DNA of 18,593 nt from AC-37 sp045805345 (GTDB lineage Bacteria; Actinomycetota; Thermoleophilia; Solirubrobacterales; Thermoleophilaceae), in NCBI GenBank assembly GCA_045805345.1, contig JBJMLK010000030.1, forward strand, positions 1-18,593. Direction: 5' to 3'. The notes under the pieces are model-generated. The model saw only the letters and a list, made by a program, of their open reading frames with translations, ran no database searches and had not been told where the DNA came from. Below are positions 7,358 through 14,081 of this stretch, in pieces. Position 1 is the stretch's first letter, and each line of letters begins with the position of its first letter. The translations under genes and the position numbers were made by a program.

Positions 7358-8193
7358 TGGCGGACCTGCAGCTCAACGACCCGCAGACGCTGTACCGGCG
7401 CTGGGAGGACGAGCAGTGGAGCCCGTTCGCGATCGACCTGGCCGCCGACCGCGACCAGTGGACCGGCCTCGACGACACGCAGCGCGGCCTGCTCCACTTC
7501 GCGCTCTCGTCGCTGATGGTCGCCGAGGAGCGCATTACCACGAAGTTCGCCGGGCTGGTCGCCGCCGACGCGCCCGAGGAGGAGACCACGTTCCTCTCCA
7601 CGCAGCAGGTGGACGAGGCGCGGCACATGCAGTTCTACGCGCGCTTCCAGGACGAGGTCGTCGGCGACCCGGCCGCGATCGCCGCGCACGTGGAGCGAGC
7701 GCGCGCCGACGTCTCGGACAGCTTCCGCCACATCTTCGACGACGTGCTGGTCGACGCTCACCGCACGCTGCTGGCGGCGCCGAGCGACCTCGCCGCCAAG
7801 GTCCGCTTCGTCACCCTGTACCACCTGATCCTGGAGAGCACGCTGGGGCTCACCACGTTCCACTTCGTGACCGCCTACCTCACGCGCGAGGGGCTGCTGC
7901 CCGGATTCGTGGACGGCTACTCGCACATCCACCACGACGAGACGCGCCACATCGGCTACGGGGTGTGGTTCCTGCGCGAGACGGTGCGCGAGCGGCCCGA
8001 GATGGCGGACGTGGTTCGTGAGACGCTGCGCGAGCTGCTGCCGTCGGTGGCGGAGTCGCTCAAGCCGCCGGGCAACGGGGCGAGCTCCGACGTACTCGGC
8101 GTCTCCGAGGAGGACATCCGCGGGTTCGCGCTCGCCGGGCTCACGCGGCGGCTGAAGATCGTCGGCGTGCCGCTCGAGACCGTGTATGCCTGA
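7357..8193 (+). CDS. R2-like di-metal oxidase (R2lox-type), arsenic-operon partner
   Basis: The protein has 278 residues and starts at the ATG that overlaps the arsI stop. It has the ferritin-like/R2 ligand set Glu57 (VAEER), Glu87-x-x-His90 (DEARH), Glu160 (LILES) and Glu195-x-x-His198 (DETRH). Spacing is close to R2-like ligand-binding oxidases, which hold a Mn/Fe or di-iron site plus a fatty-acid-like ligand. Tyr155, five residues before Glu160, matches the R2lox tyrosine that crosslinks to a Val. The Val position, three after the first Glu, is Ile60 here. A class I reductase small subunit is less likely: the protein is short, lacks the usual C-terminal tail and has no nrdA nearby. Translational coupling to arsI suggests an oxidative step on an arsenical or a stress role, which is inference. 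Confidence 0.8.
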   Translation: MADLQLNDPQTLYRRWEDEQWSPFAIDLAADRDQWTGLDDTQRGLLHFALSSLMVAEERITTKFAGLVAADAPEEETTFLSTQQVDEARHMQFYARFQDEVVGDPAAIAAHVERARADVSDSFRHIFDDVLVDAHRTLLAAPSDLAAKVRFVTLYHLILESTLGLTTFHFVTAYLTREGLLPGFVDGYSHIHHDETRHIGYGVWFLRETVRERPEMADVVRETLRELLPSVAESLKPPGNGASSDVLGVSEEDIRGFALAGLTRRLKIVGVPLETVYA

Positions 8194-8250
8194 GCGGCCG
8201 GACCTCGCGCGCCGGGCTCGGGGCCGTCGGCATCTCGCTCACCTTCCCCC

Positions 8251-8510
8251 GTGAGCCTCCGTCCAGCGACCGCAACCGACGCCGATGCGATCGCCGAGGT
8301 CATCGCCGAGGCGGGAGTGGCGGCCTGGGAACCGCCGCGGAGGACGCCCTGCGGGCCGCGGGCGTACGGCAGGCGTGGCTGAACACCGAAGGGCGCGGGG
8401 CGGCGGGGGCGTTCTACGAGCACTGCGGGTGGCGGCGAGAGGGTCCGCCGCGTGTGCGCGAGTGGTACGGCGTGCGCCTCGTCGAGCCGCGCTACGTCAC
8501 GGACCTGTAG
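8251..8510 (+). pseudogene. GNAT acetyltransferase remnant with internal deletion
   Basis: From a GTG at 8251 about 26 residues read like a GNAT N-terminus (LRPATATDADAIAEVIAEAG). Near 8325-8330 the frame breaks, and a different frame then gives a GNAT C-terminus to the TAG at 8510: AEDALRAAGVRQAWLN, GAAGAFYEHCGWRREGPPR, EWYGVRLVEPRY. A full GNAT domain needs about 150 residues, so roughly 60-80 central residues, including the acetyl-CoA loop (Q/RxxGxG/A), are missing. This is a gene destroyed by an out-of-frame deletion. GNAT proteins can accompany ars operons (ArsN type), but too little remains to say. Confidence 0.65.
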
Positions 8511-8617
8511 CCAGCCGCTGCCGCGCGCTCGGCGCCGCGGTTTCGGACTCTCGCCTCGGATCGGGATCCAGCCGTCTCGGCTACCGCAGGGACGTTGCGC
8601 GCATCAAATCCACGCTC

Positions 8618-8628
8618 TTAGCGGCTAA
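8618..8628. repeat. Short palindrome upstream of glnK
   Basis: TTAGCGGCTAA is a perfect odd palindrome lying 112 nt upstream of the glnK start in the 229-nt gap after the GNAT remnant. It could be a regulator site for the nitrogen operon. No consensus GlnR or NtrC box was recognised in the gap. Confidence 0.25.
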
Positions 8629-8739
8629 ACGCTCTCCATCTGTACAGGGCGAGCCGGGCGAATCCTGTCCCTGTGGACAATGACGCTTCGCGCGCGTGAC
8701 CCGAGACTGCCCCGGTTCTCTCGAAAAGGAGCGCAGACC

Positions 8740-9093
8740 TTGAAGCTCGTGATCGGCATCGTCCGTCCCGAAGTGGCGAACGACGTGCTGGAGTCGCTCT
8801 ACCGCGCGGAGGTGCGAGGCGTCTCGATCAGCCGGATCCAGGGGCACGGCGGGGAACTCGACCGCGTCGAGACCTATCGCGGCACGACGGTTCAAATGAG
8901 GCTCGCCGACAAGGTGCGCTTCGAAATCGCCGTCTCGGACGAGTTCGTCGATCCCACGGTTGCCGCGCTGTGCGAGGGCGGTCGTACGGGCGAGGTCGGT
9001 GACGGCAAGATCTTCGTACTGCCGCTCGAGCGCGCAATTCGCATTCGCACGGGCGAGCAGGATCACGGCGCAGTGACGCCGCTGGGCGCATGA
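8740..9093 (+). CDS. glnK: PII nitrogen signal-transduction protein (GlnK type)
   Basis: The protein has 117 residues from a TTG start. AAAGGAG at 8726-8732 gives an ideal ribosome site 7 nt upstream, and MKLVIGIVRP matches the PII start, so the longer upstream reading is rejected. The B-loop RTGEVGDGKIFVLP (Lys90), Lys58 and the C-loop IRIRTGE are intact, so ATP/ADP binding should be kept. The T-loop is unusual: aligned without gaps to E. coli GlnB, Tyr46 is kept but the uridylylated or adenylylated Tyr51 is Val51, and Gln39 is Glu39. GlnK normally binds and closes AmtB when nitrogen is plentiful. The 4-nt ATGA overlap with amtB supports that pairing. Confidence 0.92.
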   Translation: MKLVIGIVRPEVANDVLESLYRAEVRGVSISRIQGHGGELDRVETYRGTTVQMRLADKVRFEIAVSDEFVDPTVAALCEGGRTGEVGDGKIFVLPLERAIRIRTGEQDHGAVTPLGA

Positions 9094-10424
9094 TCGACAT
9101 CACGACGGTCCTCGCCCAGGCCGGCAAGGTGGACACCGGCGACACAGCCTGGATGCTCGTCGCCACTGCGCTCGTCCTCTTGATGACCCCGGCACTCGGC
9201 CTGTTCTACGCCGGCCTCGTGCGCGGCAAGAACACGCTCAACACATTCATGATGTGCATCGGTGCGATCGCGGTTGCGGCGATCACATGGGCGGCCGTGG
9301 GCTACTCGCTGGCCTTCGACGGCACGGGCGACCTGATCGGCGGTCTGCACAACGCTTTCCTCAACGGCGTGACGTTCGCGCCACGCCCGGGCAGCACGAT
9401 CCCGCACCTCGTCTTCTTCGCCTTCCAGGCGACCTTCTGCATCATCACCGTCGCGCTCATCTCGGGGGCTGTGGTCGAGCGGATGCGCTTCGGCCCGTTC
9501 CTCGTGTTCGCCGCCCTGTGGTCCGTGCTCGTGTACTCAGTGCTCGCGCACTGGGGGTTCGGCGGCGGCTGGCTCGTTGGGGGCGGAACGCTCGACTTCG
9601 CCGGCGGCGTGGCGGTCGAGATGGCGTCTGGCTTCTCAGCGCTGGCTGCGGCGCTCGTCGTGGGCGCGCGGAAGGACTACGCGCGCCAGGCGCTCCTACC
9701 GCACAACTCCGTGTACGTGCTGCTCGGCGCCGGTCTGCTCTGGTTCGGCTGGTTCGGCTTCAACGGCGGCAGCGGCTTCAACACCGGACAGAACAGCGTG
9801 CTCGCGTTCACGAATACGATGCTCACGCCGGCGGCGACGCTCGTCGTCTGGTTCATCATCGACCTCGTTCGTGGCCGAAAGGCCACCGCCATCGGCGCCG
9901 CAACCGCGATCGTCGTGGGCTGCGTGCTGATCACTCCGGCGGGCGGATTCATCGCTCCCGGTTGGGCCATTCTCCTCGGCGCGCTGGGCGCGCTTCCGAG
10001 CTACGCGATCATCGTCTGGCGGCCGCGCACGAAGGTCGACGAGACGCTCGACGTGCTCGCCGCGCACGGCATCGCCGGCTTCACCGGGATCCTGTTCATC
10101 GGCTTCTTCGCCCAGAAGGCCTGGAACGGACTGTCCGACGGCCTGCTCTACGGCAATGCCACGCAGCTGAAGTGGCAGGTGTTCGCGGCGCTGGCGGCGC
10201 CGGCCTACGCGTTCGTCGCGACCTTCGTGTTGCTGAAGGTCCTGGGCGCCCTGATGCCGCTCAGGGCAACCGAGCGCCAGGAGTCCTCGGGCATGGACAC
10301 GACGCAGCATGGCGAGGAGGCCTACGCCTCCGGCGAAGGGGCGATCCTCGTACTACCCGACGATGATGGGGACGACCGGCGCCGCGGGCGAGCGGTGCCG
10401 GTGGGCGATCCGGGGGTCGCGTAG
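9090..10424 (+). CDS. amtB: Ammonium transporter (Amt family)
   Basis: The protein has 444 residues and about 11 membrane helices in the Amt order. Family motifs are ALGLFYAGLVRGKN near the N-terminus, AHWGFGGGWL (Trp155, equivalent to E. coli Trp148), LDFAGG (Asp169, equivalent to Asp160), LLWFGWFGFNGGS, and AHGIAGFTG with the second pore histidine at His326. The first pore histidine (E. coli His168) is Glu177 in GGVAVEMASG, giving a Glu/His pore pair instead of twin-His. The last 50 residues are a hydrophilic acidic tail (LVLPDDDGDDRRR) facing the cytoplasm, available for PII contact. It is translationally coupled to glnK and conducts ammonium across the inner membrane. Confidence 0.95.
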   Translation: MIDITTVLAQAGKVDTGDTAWMLVATALVLLMTPALGLFYAGLVRGKNTLNTFMMCIGAIAVAAITWAAVGYSLAFDGTGDLIGGLHNAFLNGVTFAPRPGSTIPHLVFFAFQATFCIITVALISGAVVERMRFGPFLVFAALWSVLVYSVLAHWGFGGGWLVGGGTLDFAGGVAVEMASGFSALAAALVVGARKDYARQALLPHNSVYVLLGAGLLWFGWFGFNGGSGFNTGQNSVLAFTNTMLTPAATLVVWFIIDLVRGRKATAIGAATAIVVGCVLITPAGGFIAPGWAILLGALGALPSYAIIVWRPRTKVDETLDVLAAHGIAGFTGILFIGFFAQKAWNGLSDGLLYGNATQLKWQVFAALAAPAYAFVATFVLLKVLGALMPLRATERQESSGMDTTQHGEEAYASGEGAILVLPDDDGDDRRRGRAVPVGDPGVA

Positions 10425-10541
10425 ACGGGGCCCCGCACTAGTCAGTTCGGATCGCCAAGAGCAGGCGCCCGCGCGTCCGGCGCCGATTCGGTCGTAGCTT
10501 CGGGGACCTGATCCGAGGTGGGGTCGGCGATTCTCGCAGTG

Positions 10542-10602
10542 AAAGCGGAGGGGGTGGGATTTGAACCCACGAGGGACCAAACGGCCCCCAACGGTTTTCG
10601 AG
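10542..10602. repeat. Left attachment-site repeat: truncated tRNA-Ser 3' part
   Basis: These 61 bases match 16125-16185 with a single mismatch (T at 10562 against C at 16145). Read on the minus strand they are the tRNA-Ser sequence from the first anticodon-loop base through the variable arm, T-arm and 3' acceptor strand; the 5' half of the tRNA is absent. A partial tRNA 3' end at the far side of an insert is the standard footprint of tyrosine-recombinase integration. The mismatch falls in the T-loop, as expected for a copy no longer under selection. Confidence 0.85.
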
Positions 10603-10857
10603 GCGAGGGCCGGCTGCCCAGGATTCGCGGGTGTCAGTGGGGTTAGGCGCCGCCGCGTCCGGGCGCGCGATAGTCGCGGCACTGGATTGACCACCGCGCC
10701 GGGCGAGAAGGGGGAAATCGCCCGATCGGTTGGCGCAGCTCGGAGCCGGGCGTATCTACGGAGACCCGGACCGCTCCGATGGTCGTCATCCGCCCTCCGG
10801 TTTCCGTCGTGCGCCGAGTGTGTGCACGGCGGGCTTGCCCGTAACTGTTAAGCAAGC

Positions 10858-10887
10858 TTGACCCGCGGTAGCCGCTGGGCGTAAACT
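10858..10887 (+). promoter_or_regulatory. Sigma-70-type promoter of the island operon
   Basis: TTGACC at 10858-10863 and TAAACT at 10882-10887 are separated by 18 nt, close to the housekeeping consensus and better than any other promoter seen in this window. Transcription would start near 10894 and give a leader of about 54 nt ahead of the GTG at 10948. Confidence 0.6.
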
Positions 10888-10911
10888 GAGTAAACCTGGT
10901 CCGGTCCTCAG

Positions 10912-10927
10912 TCGTTCGAAAGAACGA
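10912..10927 (+). promoter_or_regulatory. Leader hairpin with GAAA tetraloop
   Basis: TCGTTC-GAAA-GAACGA forms a perfect 6-bp stem closed by a GNRA tetraloop. It lies in the predicted leader, 8 nt before the GGAGGA ribosome site. At the DNA level it could instead be an operator. Function unknown. Confidence 0.4.
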
Positions 10928-10947
10928 ACAGATCGGAGGAGATCTGA

Positions 10948-11496
10948 GTGGACGTCGACACGCTCATGCGTGGCGTCACTATCTGCTTCGCGTTACTACT
11001 TGTAGTCGCGATCGTGCACAAGCTGCGTGTGCTGGCTTCGAAGGGCGCCCGAACCGAGCCGGTGATCGCGACACACGGCTGGTCCGAGCGCGCCGCCGAA
11101 TCGGTGCTCGCTGCCGTCATGATCATCGAGGTCGCGACCGTGATTGCCCTCCTTGCGGTTCCAGTCCTCGGGCTCTCCGTCGTCTCCCTACTCCTGGTCG
11201 TCTATGCCGTTGAGCTGCGGCGGCTGCGACCGGGCGAAAGCTGCGCATGCTTCGGCGACCTTTTCACCGCGTCTGATCGCGCGGCCGCGATCAGACGCAA
11301 CCTCATCCTCCTGGCAGCCAGCGTCGCCCTTGGCGCGAGCTACGGCGCTGGACTGCTGGAGATCGCCCCTCTGTCGCAGCCGACGATCGGAGTCGCCGCG
11401 CTGGCTGCCGCCGCCATGGCCGCCGGCCAGGCGCGCGGCGCCTTACTCCGGAGCGTTTCGACCACCCAGTCGATGCCTAGGGGGAGAGGGCTCTGA
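10948..11496 (+). CDS. MauE/DoxX-like membrane protein
   Basis: The protein has 182 residues from a GTG start with ribosome site GGAGGA 7 nt upstream. Hydrophobic segments lie at about 8-27, 50-70, 73-90, 117-135 and 146-162. Between the third and fourth is GESCACFGDLF, with Cys99-x-Cys101-Phe-Gly, the signature of the MauE family. MauE is required for making the disulfide-rich light chain of methylamine dehydrogenase and is thought to act with MauD in disulfide formation, using a membrane fold related to DoxX and VKOR-like proteins. First gene of the cargo operon, 33 nt before the thioredoxin-like gene. Assignment to the family is firm; a methylamine role is not implied. Confidence 0.8.
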   Translation: MDVDTLMRGVTICFALLLVVAIVHKLRVLASKGARTEPVIATHGWSERAAESVLAAVMIIEVATVIALLAVPVLGLSVVSLLLVVYAVELRRLRPGESCACFGDLFTASDRAAAIRRNLILLAASVALGASYGAGLLEIAPLSQPTIGVAALAAAAMAAGQARGALLRSVSTTQSMPRGRGL

Positions 11497-11529
11497 ACCC
11501 AGCGGCATCGCTCTTCAAGGGAGAACCGG

Positions 11530-12123
11530 ATGTTCAATGAACTGTTGCAATGGGCCGCGCTGGTCTTCATTGGAGTGTTCCTGATCGGCCTCACCCGCCA
11601 ACTCGGGCACTTCCTGGTCGACCCGAAGGAGCAGTACGCGAACGACACGGGTCCTCCACTGGGCAAGCCCCTTCCGGACGATCTCCTCACCCGAAGTGAA
11701 CGCGATCGGGTGAGCGAGCTGTTCGCGGCTCGCAGCACCGCTTGGGGCGCGCTGGTGGTCGTCGCGGAGAACTGCATCGGGTGCAAGGCGATGCTCGAGC
11801 GAGTCTCGAGGTCCGGGGTCCCCGATGGAGCCCCGCTCGTAGTCATCTCGCGAGAGTCGGGTGCGGATCATCGCCGCTATCTCGAGGGGATCGCCGACGT
11901 CGTGATCGTCGATCACAAGCGCCTGAGCCGCGCCGATCTGCTGGTCAGTCCCTTCGTGATCATGTTCGACCCGAATTTCCACGTCGTGCACAAGGCCATC
12001 GCGCCGGATCTTGAATTCACGGTCGCTGAGTGGAAGGGACTGGACTCCGTTGCCCCAGCCACAAACGGGCATTCCTCGGATGCTCGTCTTGCGCTTACAC
12101 ACGTCGGCTCAGAGGAAGGGTGA
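11530..12123 (+). CDS. Membrane-anchored thioredoxin-fold protein, MauD-like
   Basis: The protein has 197 residues. One N-terminal membrane helix (residues 6-24) is followed by an extracytoplasmic domain with thioredoxin-fold features: strand ALVVVAE, active-site motif Cys82-Ile-Gly-Cys85, and later VSPFVIMFDPNFHVVHKA with the cis-Pro-type Pro141 before the beta-hairpin. This is the MauD/TlpA layout. With the MauE-like protein upstream and an 18-cysteine exported protein 6 nt downstream, the likely job is to form or isomerise disulfides in that protein. The last 30 residues are a polar, apparently disordered tail. TlpA-like reductase activity is the alternative. Confidence 0.75.
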   Translation: MFNELLQWAALVFIGVFLIGLTRQLGHFLVDPKEQYANDTGPPLGKPLPDDLLTRSERDRVSELFAARSTAWGALVVVAENCIGCKAMLERVSRSGVPDGAPLVVISRESGADHRRYLEGIADVVIVDHKRLSRADLLVSPFVIMFDPNFHVVHKAIAPDLEFTVAEWKGLDSVAPATNGHSSDARLALTHVGSEEG

Positions 12124-12129
12124 GCTCGT

Positions 12130-12615
12130 ATGGCCCGTGTCTACGAATCGGTCGACGGTTTCGTCGAGATGACAGCGCGCGCGATGACGCGGAGACGGTT
12201 CATCAGAAACACGTCTGGCCTCGCGCTGGGCGCTTCACTCATCTTCGCCGGTTGGCCGTCGACCGGGCGCGCCTATTGCCTCACCCAGCGCTTAGGGAAC
12301 AACCACGTCTGTGGTACGAGCCCGTATTGCCCATCCACCCGTTGTCGCGACTTCCACTGCGATACGGCGGGCTCTACGACGACGAGGTGGCGACCCTACC
12401 AATTGGCGAGCTGCGGCTCCGAGAGTCAGACGAACTGCTGGTCGGTGTGTGACCGCCAGAGCGGGAGGCAGTTCTCGTGCTGCGACTGCTGTCAGCGCAC
12501 CAGCGACCCCGGCTCGCAAACGACTGGCGACCCGGCGTTCGCGTGTTCCGGATGCGGCTCGTCCTCTTGGTACGCGTGCATCTGCCACGCCGACACCGGT
12601 GCCTGCAGCTGCTGA
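12130..12615 (+). CDS. Tat-exported 18-cysteine protein, methylamine dehydrogenase light chain-like
   Basis: The protein has 161 residues. An N-terminal extension leads into the twin-arginine signal TRRRFIRNTSGLALGASLIFAG (residues 20-41), implying export of a folded protein. The mature part, about 115 residues, has 18 cysteines and three tryptophans (87, 104, 147). Long pre-Tat extension, Tat signal, dense cysteines and upstream MauE/MauD partners match the MauA light chain, which carries tryptophan tryptophylquinone (TTQ). By eye Trp104, Trp147 and Asp119 in CCDCC could correspond to MauA Trp57, Trp108 and Asp76 (DCC), with somewhat shorter spacing. MauA has 12 cysteines, so this is divergent. 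Neither a heavy chain (MauB) nor the TTQ-maturing MauG is nearby, so function is open. Cys-rich structural or metal-binding protein is the alternative. Confidence 0.65.
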   Translation: MARVYESVDGFVEMTARAMTRRRFIRNTSGLALGASLIFAGWPSTGRAYCLTQRLGNNHVCGTSPYCPSTRCRDFHCDTAGSTTTRWRPYQLASCGSESQTNCWSVCDRQSGRQFSCCDCCQRTSDPGSQTTGDPAFACSGCGSSSWYACICHADTGACSC

Positions 12616-12623
12616 GGAGCCGG

Positions 12624-12698
12624 ATGCACTGGATCTACCTGGCCGGCGTAGCGCCACTGGCGGCTGTTCTCGCGGTCGCCCAAGCGGGTACCGGGTGA
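12624..12698 (+). CDS. 24-residue hydrophobic small protein
   Basis: An ATG 8 nt after the preceding stop has a ribosome site (GAGGAG) at normal distance. It encodes 24 residues: MHWIYL, then an unbroken Ala/Val/Leu-rich segment, ending AQAGTG. The single helix is long enough to cross the membrane. The next gene starts 9 nt after its stop with its own GAGGG site, so the ORF fills the gap exactly. It could be a membrane micro-subunit of the system or a coupling ORF. No family recognised. Confidence 0.5.
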   Translation: MHWIYLAGVAPLAAVLAVAQAGTG

Positions 12699-12707
12699 GG
12701 GATCTCG

Positions 12708-13307
12708 ATGCACCATGTGCTCACGTGGCCAGTTGGCCGCAACGAGATCTCTAAGCGCAGGGCGCCGCTCGCACCACTCGCTGCCTACGCGGCGGCCAGC
12801 AGCCTCACCGCGGCGGCCATTGGCCTCGCGGTCGGGCTTCTGGGAGCGCCGGCACGGGCGAACCCTGCTCTCGCCACGGCGCTTGTCGTGGCCGGCCTCC
12901 TCGTGATGGCGGTCGCCGCCGTCTCGGAGACGCGCGGGACGATGCACCCCTTCGCCCAGCCTCGACGCCAGGTTCCGCGACGCTGGCTGCTCTGGCGGCA
13001 TCGCGCGCTTACGGGTGCCGCCTTCGGCGCGATGATCGGAAGTGGCGTTCTCACATACACCGAGCACGCCGTCGCGTATGCGCTTGGCGTGGCACTGCTC
13101 CTTTCCCCCTCGCTGGCCACGGCGGTCGTGCTCGGCGCGTTTTACGGGCTGGCGCGCAGCGCACCGGCCGTGATCACGTGGTCGTGCGATCGCTGGGGCT
13201 TGGCACGCCCGGGGTGGGAGAGGCTCGCGCAAGACCCGCGGGAGGTCCGGCTGGTGCTGACCGTAACCGTTGTCGGCGCGGGTCTCATGGTCGGAGTATC
13301 GATTTGA
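12708..13307 (+). CDS. Polytopic membrane protein of unknown function
   Basis: The protein has 199 residues with hydrophobic segments at about 21-46, 54-72, 99-116, 121-148 (possibly two helices) and 181-197. A basic stretch RRQVPRRWLLWRHR (residues 86-99) before the third segment sets a cytoplasmic loop. It has one cysteine (Cys160), so it is not a CcdA- or DsbB-type redox protein despite its place in the operon. A start at 12708 is supported by a GAGGG site about 7 nt upstream. It may be a permease, an assembly factor or a membrane anchor for the exported Cys-rich protein; no family is recognised. Confidence 0.65.
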   Translation: MHHVLTWPVGRNEISKRRAPLAPLAAYAAASSLTAAAIGLAVGLLGAPARANPALATALVVAGLLVMAVAAVSETRGTMHPFAQPRRQVPRRWLLWRHRALTGAAFGAMIGSGVLTYTEHAVAYALGVALLLSPSLATAVVLGAFYGLARSAPAVITWSCDRWGLARPGWERLAQDPREVRLVLTVTVVGAGLMVGVSI

Positions 13308-13320
13308 GAGGTGGTTAGTC

Positions 13321-14079
13321 ATGGGAGTGAGCTTCGTAGAGGGAGAGGTGCCGTTCCTGACCGCTGATCGGCGTTACGTCTGCGACCTGCCTGAGGGTGT
13401 CAGGCGGGATGCGCCGGAGCTGTTCGGAGTGCTCATGTACCTCGGACGTCCACGGGGCGTCCTTTACCGCCGTGTGCCTGCGGGCTGGAGTTCCGCGCCG
13501 CCGGGCGCATCGCACCAGTTCGACGTCGCGGAGGATGGTCGAACCGTGGCGGTCTTTTACACGCACGAGAGCCCGCCGTACTACACGGCCGTATGGGGGC
13601 TGGGAGGCGGGCTGGTGGTGACGTACATGCAGGCGCCGGACCCGCAGAATCCCAACTCCGCCGAACGGCCCCCGGGATTGCCCGGGCTTCGCCGGGTCAT
13701 CGCGGGTGTGCGGATCATCGAGCCGGACAGCTACCCGCTCGTGCACGCGGGCGGGGCCCTGAGTCGCGGAAATCTGACCGATCCGGAAGAACAGGGCATG
13801 ACCACCTTCCTGCCGGACGATGATTTCCCGGCGCCGGGCAGCGGGGGCTGGCCGTGGGTGCGCTTCCGCACGGAGCGAGTGCCAGGCGTGAGGGCCATCG
13901 GCGGCGTGTCCGACGTGAGGATGGCACCGAACTACGGCACGGGGGATGACGATTTCGTCGGCGCGTACGCTTCGACGCCCTACGGGGTGGGTGTCTACAC
14001 CGAGGGCCCGCGCCGCTCGGCCGATGAGCTGCAGGCCATCACCGCGCGTGTGGCCTCCACATTTCGCCCAGCGGGTTAG
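13321..14079 (+). CDS. Hypothetical protein of the island operon
   Basis: The protein has 252 residues; the ATG at 13321 lies 13 nt after the previous stop and behind AGGTGG, so the longer frame beginning inside the upstream gene is rejected. No signal peptide or membrane segment is seen, so it is likely cytoplasmic. The sequence is beta-prone and Pro/Gly/Tyr-rich, with two halves of similar texture (SPPYYTAVWGLGGGLVVTYM and DDDFVGAYASTPYGVGVYT). Its single cysteine is Cys21. Not a family I recognise. Its unbroken frame and tight spacing to both neighbours (2 nt to the next gene) argue that it belongs to the same pathway. Confidence 0.6.
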   Translation: MGVSFVEGEVPFLTADRRYVCDLPEGVRRDAPELFGVLMYLGRPRGVLYRRVPAGWSSAPPGASHQFDVAEDGRTVAVFYTHESPPYYTAVWGLGGGLVVTYMQAPDPQNPNSAERPPGLPGLRRVIAGVRIIEPDSYPLVHAGGALSRGNLTDPEEQGMTTFLPDDDFPAPGSGGWPWVRFRTERVPGVRAIGGVSDVRMAPNYGTGDDDFVGAYASTPYGVGVYTEGPRRSADELQAITARVASTFRPAG

Positions 14080-14081
14080 TC

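Larger units (their letters stand above)
10425..10947. other. Gap between amtB and the island operon
   Basis: No protein gene is supported in these 523 bases. They hold a GC palindrome (CGGGGCCCCG, 10426-10435) just after the amtB stop, the truncated tRNA-Ser copy (10542-10602), about 250 bases of featureless island DNA, and then the promoter, leader hairpin and ribosome site (GGAGGA, 10935-10940) of the MauE-like gene. The open frames here lack ribosome sites and homology. Confidence 0.6.

Noticed and set aside
8511..8739. A GlnR or NtrC binding site upstream of glnK
   Set aside because: Only a TTAGCGGCTAA palindrome and loose repeats around ACAGG/CCTGT were seen; none fits the spaced GlnR a/b-box or an NtrC site well enough to call.
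10542..10602. A second functional tRNA-Ser gene
   Set aside because: Only the segment from the anticodon loop to the 3' end is present; the 5' acceptor strand, D-arm and 5' anticodon stem are missing and a T-loop base is changed.
10948..12615. A functional methylamine utilisation (mau) operon
   Set aside because: MauE- and MauD-like genes and a light-chain-like gene are present, but no heavy chain, MauG, amicyanin or other mau genes are in the window, and the Cys-rich protein diverges strongly from MauA.
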